Part shown: positions 38,482 through 46,535 of the stretch, piece by piece
Layout: each line of letters opens with the position of its first letter
How positions within the stretch are numbered: position 1 is the stretch's first letter
From: Bacteroidota bacterium
GTDB taxonomy: Bacteria > Bacteroidota > Bacteroidia > AKYH767-A > 2013-40CM-41-45
DNA length: 64,000 nucleotides
Reading direction: 5' to 3'
Assembly: GCA_016720935.1 (NCBI GenBank)
Contig: JADKJP010000002.1
Location: 310,001 to 374,000 of the forward strand
Made by a program: the position numbers and the translations under genes
The notes under the pieces: generated by a model
Seen by the model: the letters and a program-made list of their open reading frames with translations, nothing else
The model's database searches: none
Told to the model about the DNA's origin: nothing

Positions 38482-39788
38482 TTCAAAACACAAAACATTT
38501 TTCTGAGAGAATTCAATTCATTTCTGTATTCAAGAAAATAAATTCCTGCTTCCAGATCGTCAATGGGAATAGTTTGTCCGGCTCCGGTGCATTTTATTTT
38601 TCGGAGACATTGACCAAGTTCATTCGATAAAATGTAAAAAGATTTTTCATCAACATTTCCGTTGTGTTGGATATGAACAACAGACTCCGCCGGATTCGGA
38701 TAAACAGAAAAAGAAACCGGAGCTCTATTTTCTGAAGAAATATTTGTCCCCGTATTCAATTTCGCGATGTGTCGTACCGGTGTTGTCCCGCTGTTTTGAA
38801 AAAAGCCACATGCATACAGATCATTGTTATGTACCGTGAGCGAAATCACCCAATCGTCGAAACCCGCACCCACAGCCTGCCAGGAAGAGCCATTCCACTT
38901 CGCGATCTTGTTTGCAGCAACACTTCCCGCTGAATCAAATCCGCCTGCAGCATACAATTCACCATTGAAAACCGCAAGCGCGGAAATCCAGTTGTTGGTT
39001 CCATCACCAAGTGCCGACCAGGAAGAACCATTCCATTTCACAATATGATTGTAAGGTTGCGCGACACCGACATGTTCGAAATCACCAGCGATCACCAGTT
39101 CGTTATTGTATTCAATCATCGTGTAGGGAATACCGTCAAATCCCGAATCGACATCGGCCCAGTTTGTTCCATCCCAACGAAGAATGTGCTCTGCCAGTAA
39201 ATTGGAATTATTCAGTTCATCAAAAGAGCCGGCGATATAGAGTTCGTTGTTGTAAACACCCATGGCACCAACAACATTATTTGTATTTCCAAAAGCAGAC
39301 CAGCGCAGTCCGTCCCATTTTGCAAAATTAAAATCATAAACACCGGTTCCGCTGGTATCAAATTTCCCACTCGCGATTAAATCGTTGTTGTAAACCTGTA
39401 ATGCCGTTACCGTCGTTGCGGAACCGTTTCGCAATTGATTCCAGTGAAGTCCGTCCCAGCGAGCAATGTTGTTGACAGGTAAAATTCCTGCGGTATCATA
39501 AATTCCGCCGACAATTAAACTACTGTCGTATTCCGCGAGAGTATAACCACCGGCCGGACGAATTCCATTAGCGACATCATTCCATTGCATTCCATCCCAG
39601 GCAGCGATTCCGCTTGCTTTGATTGTTCCGGCCGAATCAAAATAACCGGTTGCATACAAGTTGCCCTGAAATGAAAAAAGTCCGTTGATGATGTTGTTAG
39701 TACCATTTGACAGCGGTGTCCAGGATTGTGAGAAAGCGGAAAAAGTGAGGGAGATAAAGAAAAGAAAAAGTCTGAATCTTTTGCTCAT
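38475..39788 (-). CDS. Secreted beta-propeller-like T9SS protein
   Basis: The 437-residue protein has a signal peptide ending TFSAFS. Eight to nine repeats of about 40 residues follow, each with a WDGxxWxxxxNG or WNGSSWxAxGxG core and a GxFDSAGT strand (IAAWDGMQWNDV, IARWDGLHWNQL, IVKWNGSSWSALGDG), consistent with a propeller. The end is a type A sorting domain (FSVYPNPAESVVHIQHNG ... GIYFLEYRNE). This kind of protein is widespread in Bacteroidota; the ligand is unknown. The gene lies downstream of lysS in the same direction, separated by a strong palindrome. Confidence 0.85.
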   Translation of the reverse strand: MSKRFRLFLFFISLTFSAFSQSWTPLSNGTNNIINGLFSFQGNLYATGYFDSAGTIKASGIAAWDGMQWNDVANGIRPAGGYTLAEYDSSLIVGGIYDTAGILPVNNIARWDGLHWNQLRNGSATTVTALQVYNNDLIASGKFDTSGTGVYDFNFAKWDGLRWSAFGNTNNVVGAMGVYNNELYIAGSFDELNNSNLLAEHILRWDGTNWADVDSGFDGIPYTMIEYNNELVIAGDFEHVGVAQPYNHIVKWNGSSWSALGDGTNNWISALAVFNGELYAAGGFDSAGSVAANKIAKWNGSSWQAVGAGFDDWVISLTVHNNDLYACGFFQNSGTTPVRHIAKLNTGTNISSENRAPVSFSVYPNPAESVVHIQHNGNVDEKSFYILSNELGQCLRKIKCTGAGQTIPIDDLEAGIYFLEYRNELNSLRKMFCVLND

Positions 39789-39819
39789 TATGAGAGTTCC
39801 AGCGTTAAGCTTTGCGTTT

Positions 39820-39862
39820 ATTGCCCAGATGGGGAGAAACTGTTTCGCCCCATCTGGGCAAT
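39820..39862. repeat. 21-bp palindrome of the CTTTGCG family, likely lysS terminator
   Basis: ATTGCCCAGATGGGGAGAAAC (39820-39840) is complementary to 39842-39862 with one mismatch and a single central T. It lies 14 bp after the lysS stop. The preceding GCTTTGCGTTT (39809-39819) ties it to the CTTTGCG family. There is no clear T-run, so it would act as a strong hairpin rather than a classical terminator. Confidence 0.7.
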
Positions 39863-39875
39863 GAACACAGAGATA

Positions 39876-41408
39876 TTAATTTCCCGCGACTTCAGGGACG
39901 TCTTTTTTCTCGGGTCGCATCTGCGGGAAGAAGAGAACATCCTGTATTGATGCGGAATTAGTCATGATCATGGATAAGCGATCGATACCGATTCCGAGTC
40001 CTGCTGTTGGGGGCATACCGAATTCAAGAGCGCGCAGGAAATCTTCATCGAGTTGCATGGCTTCTTCATCGCCACGAATACCGAGCTCGAGTTGTTCTTC
40101 GAAACGTTTGCGTTGATCAATCGGATCGTTCAATTCAGAGAATGCGTTGCAGATTTCTTTCCCGTTGCAGATGGCTTCGAAACGCTCTACCAGTCCGGGT
40201 TTGCTGCGGTGCTTCTTGGCGAGCGGACTCATTTCCACAGGATAATCCGTGATGAATGTTGGCTGGATCAGATGCGGTTCAACTTTTTCTCCAAAGATTT
40301 CATCGATCATTTTTCCGCGTCCCATGGTTTTGTCGATGTGAATACCCATACCGTTGGCAGCAGCGGTCAATGCTTCTTCATTCATCTCTGTAATGTCTAC
40401 ACCGGTGAAGTGAGCAATCGCTTCATACATCGTGTAACGTTTCCAGGGACGTTTGAAATTGATGAGGTGATCACCAACCGGAACTTCTGTTTTACCGTGC
40501 AGATCCATGGCGACTTTCTCCACCATTTCTTCCACAAGATTCATCATCCATTCGTAATCTTTGTAAGCCACGTACAATTCTACCTGTGTAAATTCAGGAT
40601 TGTGAAAACGCGACATTCCTTCGTTGCGGAAATCTTTCGCGAATTCATACACGCCGTCAAAACCGCCAACGATGAGTCGTTTCAGGTAGAGTTCATTCGC
40701 GATACGCAGATACAAGGTCATGTCGAGCGTATTGTGATGTGTCTTGAACGGACGCGCGGCGGCACCACCATACAAAGGCTGAAGGATCGGAGTTTCCACT
40801 TCGAGATAACCTTTTCCATTGAGAAATTGTCTCATGGAATTTGTCAACGCGGTGCGTTTTAGAAAAGCTTCTTTTACCTGTGGATTTACGATCAGGTCAA
40901 CATAGCGCTGACGGTAACGCATCTCCGGATCTGTGAAGGCGTCAAAAGTATTTCCATCCGCATCCTGTTTAACAACCGGGAGCGGGCGCAGACTTTTAGA
41001 AAGTAATTTCAGTTCTTTCACATGGATACTCGTTTCCCCTGTTTTGGTTTTGAATACAAAACCTTTTACACCGATGATGTCACCGATGTCGAGCAGTTTT
41101 TTGAACAAGCTATCGTAGCCCGATTTATCTTCACCCGGACAAATATCATCGCGACGCACATAGATCTGAATTCGTCCTGCAGAATCCTGGAGTACCGCGA
41201 AAGCGGCCTTTCCCATATCGCGGACACTCATGATACGACCTGCGAAACTTACGCTGGTGAATTTGTCGGGATTGGTATCGAATTCCTCCAGCATTTCCCG
41301 GCTCGTAAAATTCATTTCCCACAATTCCGCAGGGTAAGCCTCAAAGCCTTGTTTTTGAAGTTCTTCCAGCTTCTGACGACGAATAAGTTCTTGTTCGGTT
41401 AATTCCAT
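39876..41408 (-). CDS. lysS: Lysyl-tRNA synthetase, class II
   Basis: The 510-residue protein has an N-terminal OB-fold anticodon-binding domain (about 55-160: VSFAGRIMSVRDMGKAAFAV) and the class II core with motif 2 FRNEGMSRFHNPEFTQ and motif 3 GLGIGIDRLSMIMTN. It loads lysine on tRNA-Lys in the cytoplasm. The length and C-terminus (VLFFPQMRPEKK) are normal. Monocistronic by appearance. Confidence 0.95.
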   Translation of the reverse strand: MELTEQELIRRQKLEELQKQGFEAYPAELWEMNFTSREMLEEFDTNPDKFTSVSFAGRIMSVRDMGKAAFAVLQDSAGRIQIYVRRDDICPGEDKSGYDSLFKKLLDIGDIIGVKGFVFKTKTGETSIHVKELKLLSKSLRPLPVVKQDADGNTFDAFTDPEMRYRQRYVDLIVNPQVKEAFLKRTALTNSMRQFLNGKGYLEVETPILQPLYGGAAARPFKTHHNTLDMTLYLRIANELYLKRLIVGGFDGVYEFAKDFRNEGMSRFHNPEFTQVELYVAYKDYEWMMNLVEEMVEKVAMDLHGKTEVPVGDHLINFKRPWKRYTMYEAIAHFTGVDITEMNEEALTAAANGMGIHIDKTMGRGKMIDEIFGEKVEPHLIQPTFITDYPVEMSPLAKKHRSKPGLVERFEAICNGKEICNAFSELNDPIDQRKRFEEQLELGIRGDEEAMQLDEDFLRALEFGMPPTAGLGIGIDRLSMIMTNSASIQDVLFFPQMRPEKKDVPEVAGN

Positions 41409-41448
41409 GTTTGTTCAATGAATAGGGAGGGTAAATATAGGGAAAAAT

Positions 41449-41610
41449 GGTTGTTGGTTGTTCGTTGTTGGTTGTTGGTGGAGGTGGTCTAAATTAAGCA
41501 GGAATATAGCCCCACACTCACACCCACACCCACACTCACACTCACACCCACACCCACACCCACACCCACACTCCATATCGTCCCCCGTCTCTCGTCCCTT
41601 CGTTCCACGT
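41449..41610 (+). repeat. Composite heptamer/hexamer tract left of the phosphoglucose isomerase gene
   Basis: In order: G-type GTTGTTG/GTTGTTC units (41449-41481), C-type CACACT/CACACC hexamers (41511-41574) and C-type GTCCCCC, GTCTCTC, GTCCCTT units (about 41578-41600). The same modules occur in reverse-complement order at 42641-42779. A -7-like TAATTTTG at 41623 follows. Confidence 0.85.
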
Positions 41611-41622
41611 CAAAAGAATTAC

Positions 41623-41630
41623 TAATTTTG
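41623..41630 (+). promoter_or_regulatory. -7 box (TAATTTTG) of the phosphoglucose isomerase gene
   Basis: TAATTTTG fits TAnnTTTG exactly, 22 bp before the ATG at 41652. The -33 region falls inside the C-type heptamer tract. Confidence 0.5.
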
Positions 41631-41651
41631 CCCACACAATAAAATACGGCG

Positions 41652-42635
41652 ATGAAAAATCTTGTACAGAATTTCCCCCAGCAATTGAAAGAAGCCATGC
41701 AAATCGGGGAGCAGGCGAAATTTACTCAGCCTTTGGTGGACATACGGAATGTAATTGTAACCGGACTGGGTGGATCAGGAATTGGCGGAACAATTGTTTC
41801 CGAGATCATGAGCAATGAATGTTCTGTTCCGATCACTGTCAACAAGGATTATTTTCTGCCATCGTTTGTGAATGCGCATACATTGGTAATTGTTTCTTCT
41901 TATTCCGGAAATACGGAAGAGACCATCATGGCGATGGAAACAGCTTTGCATAAAAAAGCGAAAGTTGTGTGTGTTACTTCCGGAGGAAAAATCGCCGATA
42001 TGGCATCTGCCAATGATCTGGATTGTATCATCATTCCCGGTGGAATGCCACCACGTTCATGTCTTGGATATTCGCTGACGCAATTGTTCTATGTTCTTCA
42101 GGGCCTCCGACTTATTGGTCATGCCTGGAAACCACAACTCAAAGCGGCTATCGAACTGATCGAAAAACAAGAAGTGGCGATCAAATCCGAAGCCATGGAT
42201 GTAACGGATTTTCTGTACAAAAAAATGCCGGTGATTTACGCTGTGGATGGTTACAACGGTGTAGCGACACGTTTTCGTCAGCAGATCAATGAGAATTCCA
42301 AAATGCTATGCTGGCATCACATTCTACCGGAGATGAACCACAACGAATTGGTTGGCTGGGCAGAACCACATCAGGAGTGTGCAGTTGTTATTCTTCGCAA
42401 TTCATCGGATTATGGCCGCACCCAAACACGCATTGAAATCAGCAAAGAGATTTTTGCAAAATATACTTCATCCATAAAAGAAATCTGGTCCAAAGGCGAA
42501 TCACAGATCGAACGATCTATTTATCTGATTCACCTTACTGATTGGGTCTCCTGCTACCTCGCCGACAAAAAACAAATTGACGCTGTAGAAGTCAATGTGA
42601 TTAATCACCTGAAGGGTTCACTGGCGAAAATTTAA
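41652..42635 (+). CDS. Bifunctional phosphoglucose/phosphomannose isomerase (SIS domains)
   Basis: The 327-residue protein has two SIS domains, the first with GLGGSGIGGTIVSE and IVSSYSGNTEETI (phosphosugar-binding Ser/Thr loop) and the second with VYAVDGYNGVATRFRQQINENSKM and HILPEMNHNE, where His and Glu fit the catalytic residues of the archaeal-type bifunctional enzymes. It interconverts glucose 6-phosphate or mannose 6-phosphate with fructose 6-phosphate. The gene sits alone inside a mirrored pair of composite repeat tracts. Confidence 0.9.
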   Translation: MKNLVQNFPQQLKEAMQIGEQAKFTQPLVDIRNVIVTGLGGSGIGGTIVSEIMSNECSVPITVNKDYFLPSFVNAHTLVIVSSYSGNTEETIMAMETALHKKAKVVCVTSGGKIADMASANDLDCIIIPGGMPPRSCLGYSLTQLFYVLQGLRLIGHAWKPQLKAAIELIEKQEVAIKSEAMDVTDFLYKKMPVIYAVDGYNGVATRFRQQINENSKMLCWHHILPEMNHNELVGWAEPHQECAVVILRNSSDYGRTQTRIEISKEIFAKYTSSIKEIWSKGESQIERSIYLIHLTDWVSCYLADKKQIDAVEVNVINHLKGSLAKI

Positions 42636-42640
42636 TTTTA

Positions 42641-42779
42641 AGGGACGAGTGAAGGGGACGAGGGACGATGGGTGGTTTGAGTGTGGGTGTGAGTGTGAGA
42701 GGGAGTGTGAGAGACTGAATTTTGCCTTTTGAATTAAGGAAGTGGACCCAACAACCAACAACCAACAACCAACAACCAG
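42641..42779 (+). repeat. Composite heptamer/hexamer tract between the isomerase gene and lipB
   Basis: G-type GGACGAG/GTGAAGG units (42641-42672), G-type GTGTGG/GTGTGA hexamers (42678-42713), then C-type CAACAAC units (42748-42778) ending two bases before the lipB ATG. The order is the reverse complement of the tract at 41449-41610. Confidence 0.85.
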
Positions 42780-42780
42780 A

Positions 42781-43482
42781 ATGCAGCCCGTCCTCTTCCG
42801 TGATCTCGGCGTTATCGATTACAAGGAGGCCTGGGAATATCAGGAAAAACTTTTTCAGGAGCTGATTGAACGCAAGCTGAGTAATCGTTCGCTTCCGTTG
42901 GAGGAGCAGGAAAAACAACATCATTATCTTTTGTTTTGTGAGCATCCCCATGTATATACATTGGGGCGGAGTGGTGATGAGAGCAATTTGTTGTTGGATG
43001 AAGAAGGATTGAAATCCGTTGACGCGGTTTTTTACAAAAACAACAGAGGAGGAGACATTACCTATCACGGTCCGGGACAAATTGTCGGTTATCCCATTCT
43101 TGATCTGGATCTTTTTTTTACCGACATCCACAAATACCTGCGTTACCTCGAAGAAGCAATCATCCTCACACTGAAGGAATACAACATCAAAGCCGGTCGC
43201 TATCCCGGTTATACAGGTGTGTGGCTGGATCCCGAAGATGAAACGAAAGCAAGAAAAATCTGCGCTATCGGTGTACGTACCTCACGTTGGGTAACCATGC
43301 ATGGTTTTGCTTTCAATGTTAATTCCAATCTCAGCTATTTCGGCAACATTATTCCATGCGGAATCGAAGACAAATCCGTTACCTCCCTCGAAAAAGAACT
43401 GGGCAGCAAACAAAACATTGAAGAAGTAAAACAAAAAGTTAAAAAGCATTTGGGGAATTTGTTTGGAATGGAGTTTGGGTGA
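42781..43482 (+). CDS. lipB: Octanoyl-[acyl-carrier-protein] transferase (lipoyl(octanoyl) transferase)
   Basis: The 233-residue protein has the LipB motifs NRGGDITYHGPGQIVGYPIL, GRYPGYTGVWL, KICAIGVRTSRWVTMHG (catalytic Lys near 158) and IIPCGIEDKSVTS (catalytic Cys near 193). It moves octanoyl groups from ACP to lipoyl domains. ATG at 42781 is chosen; an in-frame start at 42742 would add 13 residues encoded by the heptamer tract (including TTNNQQPTT). Confidence 0.95.
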   Translation: MQPVLFRDLGVIDYKEAWEYQEKLFQELIERKLSNRSLPLEEQEKQHHYLLFCEHPHVYTLGRSGDESNLLLDEEGLKSVDAVFYKNNRGGDITYHGPGQIVGYPILDLDLFFTDIHKYLRYLEEAIILTLKEYNIKAGRYPGYTGVWLDPEDETKARKICAIGVRTSRWVTMHGFAFNVNSNLSYFGNIIPCGIEDKSVTSLEKELGSKQNIEEVKQKVKKHLGNLFGMEFG

Positions 43483-43494
43483 CAATTGGCCGGG

Positions 43495-43796
43495 GATTTT
43501 GGATTTTGGATTTTAGATTTTAGATTGTTGATTGGAGATTGATTTTGTGCAGAAACTTGGCTGATTTGTTGACGCTTTTTAATCTTTTTACCTAAATCAG
43601 AATCACATGTGTAAATTTTAGATTTTAGATTGTTGATTTTAGATTGATTTTGCCTGGGAATTTGAATGATTTGTTGACCCTTTTTAATCTTTTGACCTAA
43701 ATCAACAATCAGAAATCACCAATCACCAATCATCAATCACCAATAATCAATCAACAATCATCAATCAGAAATCACCAATCATCAATCAACAATTAC
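43495..43796 (+). repeat. Long heptamer locus with a 105-bp tandem duplication
   Basis: G-type arm: GATTTTG, GATTTTG, GATTTTA, GATTTTA, GATTGTT, GATTGGA, GATTGAT (43495-43543), repeated in part at 43614-43648. The segment from 43509 is duplicated at an offset of exactly 105 bp (15 x 7), including GATTTGTTGAC and TTTTTAATCTTTT. C-type arm: 14 units of CAATCAC/CAATCAT/CAATCAA/AAATCAC type (43699-43796). Both arms are complementary in kind. No gene is present in 43483-43837. Confidence 0.85.
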
Positions 43797-43837
43797 ATAC
43801 TAATAACTGCCCTCCCGACGGCGATCAGAATGGGCTT

Positions 43838-45031
43838 TTGATGCTATCTTGCAGACCAATGGATAGATATTCTTCCCAAAGAAAAACAATGCGCCCCTGG
43901 TCCAAGGTACTTTTTGGATTCTTTATTATTTTTCTTTCAATTAATCTGGCAATTTGGATAACGGGGTATACCTACATTTATAAAACACTTTTATACACAT
44001 ATCCTGATATTGATGACCTCGGAATTTTTGAAGCGAGGAGTATTGAGAGTGGACAAAAGAAGGAATGGCCGGTAAGTACTAAGTATAACAAAGATTCACT
44101 CCCAGTAGAAACAAGAGCGGTATTGGAATTAAATGAAAGTGTCGCTTTTCTGGTTATCAAAAATGATTCATTGCTGTATGAAGAATATTGGGATCACTAT
44201 GAGCCCAATTCATTGAGCAATTCTTTTTCTGTAGCGAAAAGTATTGTCGGTATTTTAGTTGGAATTGCGGCTGATGAAGGAAAACTAAACATCAATGATC
44301 CGGTCGGAAAATATTTACCACAATTCAATGAAGGGAAAAATTCCGCACTACTCATTCATCACCTTCTGTCTATGAGCAGCGGATTGAACTGGGATGAAAG
44401 TTACAGCAGTTTGTTTTCTCAAACCACAGAAGCTTATTATGGTAAAGACCTGAGAAAACAGATGTCTGTACTAAAGGTCGAACAAGAGCCCGGCAAAGTA
44501 TTTAATTACATGAGTTGCAATACCGAAATCCTCGCCCTCGTTCTTGAGAAAGCGACGGGCATGACTGTTTCGGAATATGCGTCAAAAAAATTGTGGACAC
44601 GAATCCAGGCTATGCATCAATCGTACTGGTCACTCGACCAATCGGAAGGAATGGAAAAAGCATATTGTTGCTTTTATGCCGATGCGAGAGATTTCGCTCG
44701 TATTGGTCAGCTGATGCTGGATAGTGGAAAATGGAAAGGAACAACAATTGTTTCTTCTTCATTCATTCGTGAAATGACGACTCCAAAAAATCTTGTTGAT
44801 GAAAACGGAGCATCAGCGAATTATTATGGATATCAATGCTGGCTTTCTGAAATCAGCGGACATCCGGTATTTTATGCACGCGGAATTCTTGGACAATACA
44901 TTGTTGTCGTTCCTGACCAACGCATGGTAATTGTCAGACTCGGAAAAAAACGCGGCGAAAAAGTCCCGCCAAATCAGTATTCTGATATGATTGTTTATGT
45001 GGAAGGGGCATTAAAAGCGTTCGGAAATTAG
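43838..45031 (+). CDS. Membrane-anchored serine hydrolase (beta-lactamase class C family)
   Basis: The protein has one N-terminal membrane segment (VLFGFFIIFLSINLAIWITG, about 24-43) and a penicillin-binding/class C beta-lactamase fold outside. The SxxK motif is SVAKS at S131-K134; GLNWDESY, FNYMSCNTEILALVLEKATG (second motif, near 225) and the terminal GHPVFYARGILGQYIVVVPD follow. Such proteins are mostly esterases or peptidases rather than true beta-lactamases; the substrate is unknown. Starts at 43838, 43859 or 43889 are all possible; the last gives a conventional signal anchor. Confidence 0.85.
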   Translation: MMLSCRPMDRYSSQRKTMRPWSKVLFGFFIIFLSINLAIWITGYTYIYKTLLYTYPDIDDLGIFEARSIESGQKKEWPVSTKYNKDSLPVETRAVLELNESVAFLVIKNDSLLYEEYWDHYEPNSLSNSFSVAKSIVGILVGIAADEGKLNINDPVGKYLPQFNEGKNSALLIHHLLSMSSGLNWDESYSSLFSQTTEAYYGKDLRKQMSVLKVEQEPGKVFNYMSCNTEILALVLEKATGMTVSEYASKKLWTRIQAMHQSYWSLDQSEGMEKAYCCFYADARDFARIGQLMLDSGKWKGTTIVSSSFIREMTTPKNLVDENGASANYYGYQCWLSEISGHPVFYARGILGQYIVVVPDQRMVIVRLGKKRGEKVPPNQYSDMIVYVEGALKAFGN

Positions 45032-45064
45032 AATAAAAATAAAAGAACAATTAATTTCAGTCAG

Positions 45065-45094
45065 CCCGGAACTCAGAGCCCGGAACCCGGAACC
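45065..45094 (+). repeat. CCCGGAA heptamer tract
   Basis: CCCGGAA, CTCAGAG, CCCGGAA, CCCGGAA follow each other exactly, ending about 8 bp before the -7-like box at 45102. Confidence 0.6.
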
Positions 45095-45101
45095 AAAATC
45101 G

Positions 45102-45109
45102 TATCTTCG
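45102..45109 (+). promoter_or_regulatory. -7-like box TATCTTCG
   Basis: TATCTTCG differs from TAnnTTTG by one base and lies 16 bp before the ATG at 45126. Confidence 0.35.
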
Positions 45110-45125
45110 CGAAGAGATTTAATCT

Positions 45126-45530
45126 ATGCTAAAAGATATCCCCCAGCTTGTTGTAGACAAAATAATTGTCGCTGTTGTGAGAGAGCCGAATGAGAATGAT
45201 GTGATGGTTTGGAATGTTTATCTCGTAAACATGTACGATTCCGAAATCCGTGGAGTCATGGTGAGCTCAAAGGGCTATGGGCAGTACGAAGGTCGTGATG
45301 TGAAAACAACAATTCTCCGGCACGTCATTGGGAACATCGATCCTCACGATTACGCCAAGATCGAACCGCTGATGGAAAACCTGCTCGGATTGAGTAACGA
45401 ATACTGGGTCAGTTTTTACAAAGAGAAGGATATGTATGACAAAAAGTTCATTTTTCTTCCTGAAAGTGTAAGAGAAGATAACCTCACCATGATTCCCGTG
45501 CTGAACAAGCGTGGAGTGATGATCCGTTAA
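45126..45530 (+). CDS. Conserved Bacteroidota protein of unknown function
   Basis: This 134-residue protein has an N-terminal beta-rich pattern (IIVAVVREPNENDVMVWNVYLVNM), VMVSSKGYGQYEGRDVKTTILRHVIG in the middle and YWVSFYKEKDMYDKKFIFLPESV near the end. The same sequence pattern is familiar in many Bacteroidota, where it is sometimes named as a phenylalanyl-tRNA synthetase subunit; nothing in the sequence supports that name. No signal peptide or membrane segment; a small cytoplasmic protein. Confidence 0.75.
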   Translation: MLKDIPQLVVDKIIVAVVREPNENDVMVWNVYLVNMYDSEIRGVMVSSKGYGQYEGRDVKTTILRHVIGNIDPHDYAKIEPLMENLLGLSNEYWVSFYKEKDMYDKKFIFLPESVREDNLTMIPVLNKRGVMIR

Positions 45531-45675
45531 TTATTGCGGATTTATCAATTTTGTTGACCGCCGTAAATTCCCCCGTTTTCATCAGAATTGCCCAAATCCG
45601 CCACAGATAAGGGTTTTCAGGGAAATTTTATATATTTAGGGCGGAATTCGGCTCGGGCCGGAAGAAACTTAAGTC

Positions 45676-46215
45676 ATGAAATTCATTTATAGTCTTGCAT
45701 TTATTAGTCTGGTCTTTTTGTCAGCATGCACCAAAAAGTGTGATACTTCCACGCCAACTTTCATGGATGCGGAAGAAACAAAGTTCATTGTTGGGAACGG
45801 ACAAGCATTCATTTTTAAAAGCAATAATTCAGATACGGATCTTGTTTCAGTGACAGATCCAAGTTATGCAGTGATCAATGGTCCGGAAGATTGTGATCAT
45901 CCCGATAACCAATACGTCACCCAAAAATGGACGTCTACAAAGTTTGGAACTTTCTCAAGCTATTACGAACATTTTACCGGTCCGGATGAAACACGTTATC
46001 TCAGCCTGACCCACAGCAGCGGCGCGATTTTTAAATTTGATCTCATCAGTCATCCATACACTACGATTGTCATCAATGCCAATACATATTTTAATGTGAT
46101 GGTTGATTCCATCCACGGAGGAAATTCAGGAATCTCGAAAGTGTATTATGGAAAACATCTCGGACTAATGCGTGTCGAGAAAACCAACGGTGAAATCTGG
46201 GAAATCCAGGAATAA
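45676..46215 (+). CDS. Lipoprotein of unknown function
   Basis: The 179-residue protein has a lipoprotein signal with lipobox LSAC (Cys about 18). The remainder is a beta-rich domain with FIVGNGQAFIFKSN, CDHPDNQYVTQKWTSTKF and a terminal YYGKHLGLMRVEKTNGEIW. The two Cys after the lipobox (KCDTS and DCDHP) could form a disulphide. I do not recognise a named family. It is followed by a clear terminator. Confidence 0.75.
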   Translation: MKFIYSLAFISLVFLSACTKKCDTSTPTFMDAEETKFIVGNGQAFIFKSNNSDTDLVSVTDPSYAVINGPEDCDHPDNQYVTQKWTSTKFGTFSSYYEHFTGPDETRYLSLTHSSGAIFKFDLISHPYTTIVINANTYFNVMVDSIHGGNSGISKVYYGKHLGLMRVEKTNGEIWEIQE

Positions 46216-46238
46216 AATATTTACCAAAAACCACTCAC

Positions 46239-46266
46239 AGCCGGCCTCATCAGCCGGCTTTTTTTA
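46239..46266 (+). terminator. Rho-independent terminator after the lipoprotein gene
   Basis: AGCCGG (46239-46244) pairs with CCGGCT (46254-46259) across a 9-nt loop and is followed by a run of seven T (46259-46265). Confidence 0.85.
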
Positions 46267-46353
46267 TTCTAATTAATGCGGTTGTGGCAGTGGTGGCGGG
46301 GAGTTTAATTTGTGCCTGGATTTATTGATGGTGTTAGCATTTGTTTGACTTTT

Positions 46354-46533
46354 GTACTTGGCAGTTGGCTGCTGGTAGTTGGTATAAAGTATAAAGTATA
46401 AGGTAGTAGGTATTCTGTTGATAAATCCATGCAGCACCCAACACTAACCACTAACCACTAAGCACTAAGCACTAACCACCAAGCACTAACCACCAACCTC
46501 TAACAACTAACAACTAACAACTAACAACCAACC
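46354..46533 (+). repeat. Heptamer locus, G-type and C-type arms, before the exonuclease gene
   Basis: G-type: GTACTTG, GCAGTTG, GCTGCTG, GTAGTTG, GTATAAA, GTATAAA, GTATAAG, GTAGTAG, GTATTCT (46354-46416), nine units without slippage. C-type: CACTAAC, CACTAAG, CACCAAG, CTCTAAC, CAACTAA and CAACCAA units (46438-46533), 13 units, ending two bases before the GTG start at 46536. The 22-bp link between the arms is not repeated. Confidence 0.9.
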
Positions 46534-46535
46534 CC

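Noticed and set aside
40053..40862. 269-codon open frame opposite lysS
   Set aside because: It is an antisense frame of a highly conserved gene with no family resemblance.
46239..46266. Riboswitch or leader RNA upstream of the exonuclease gene
   Set aside because: The hairpin with seven T is simply a terminator of the preceding lipoprotein gene.
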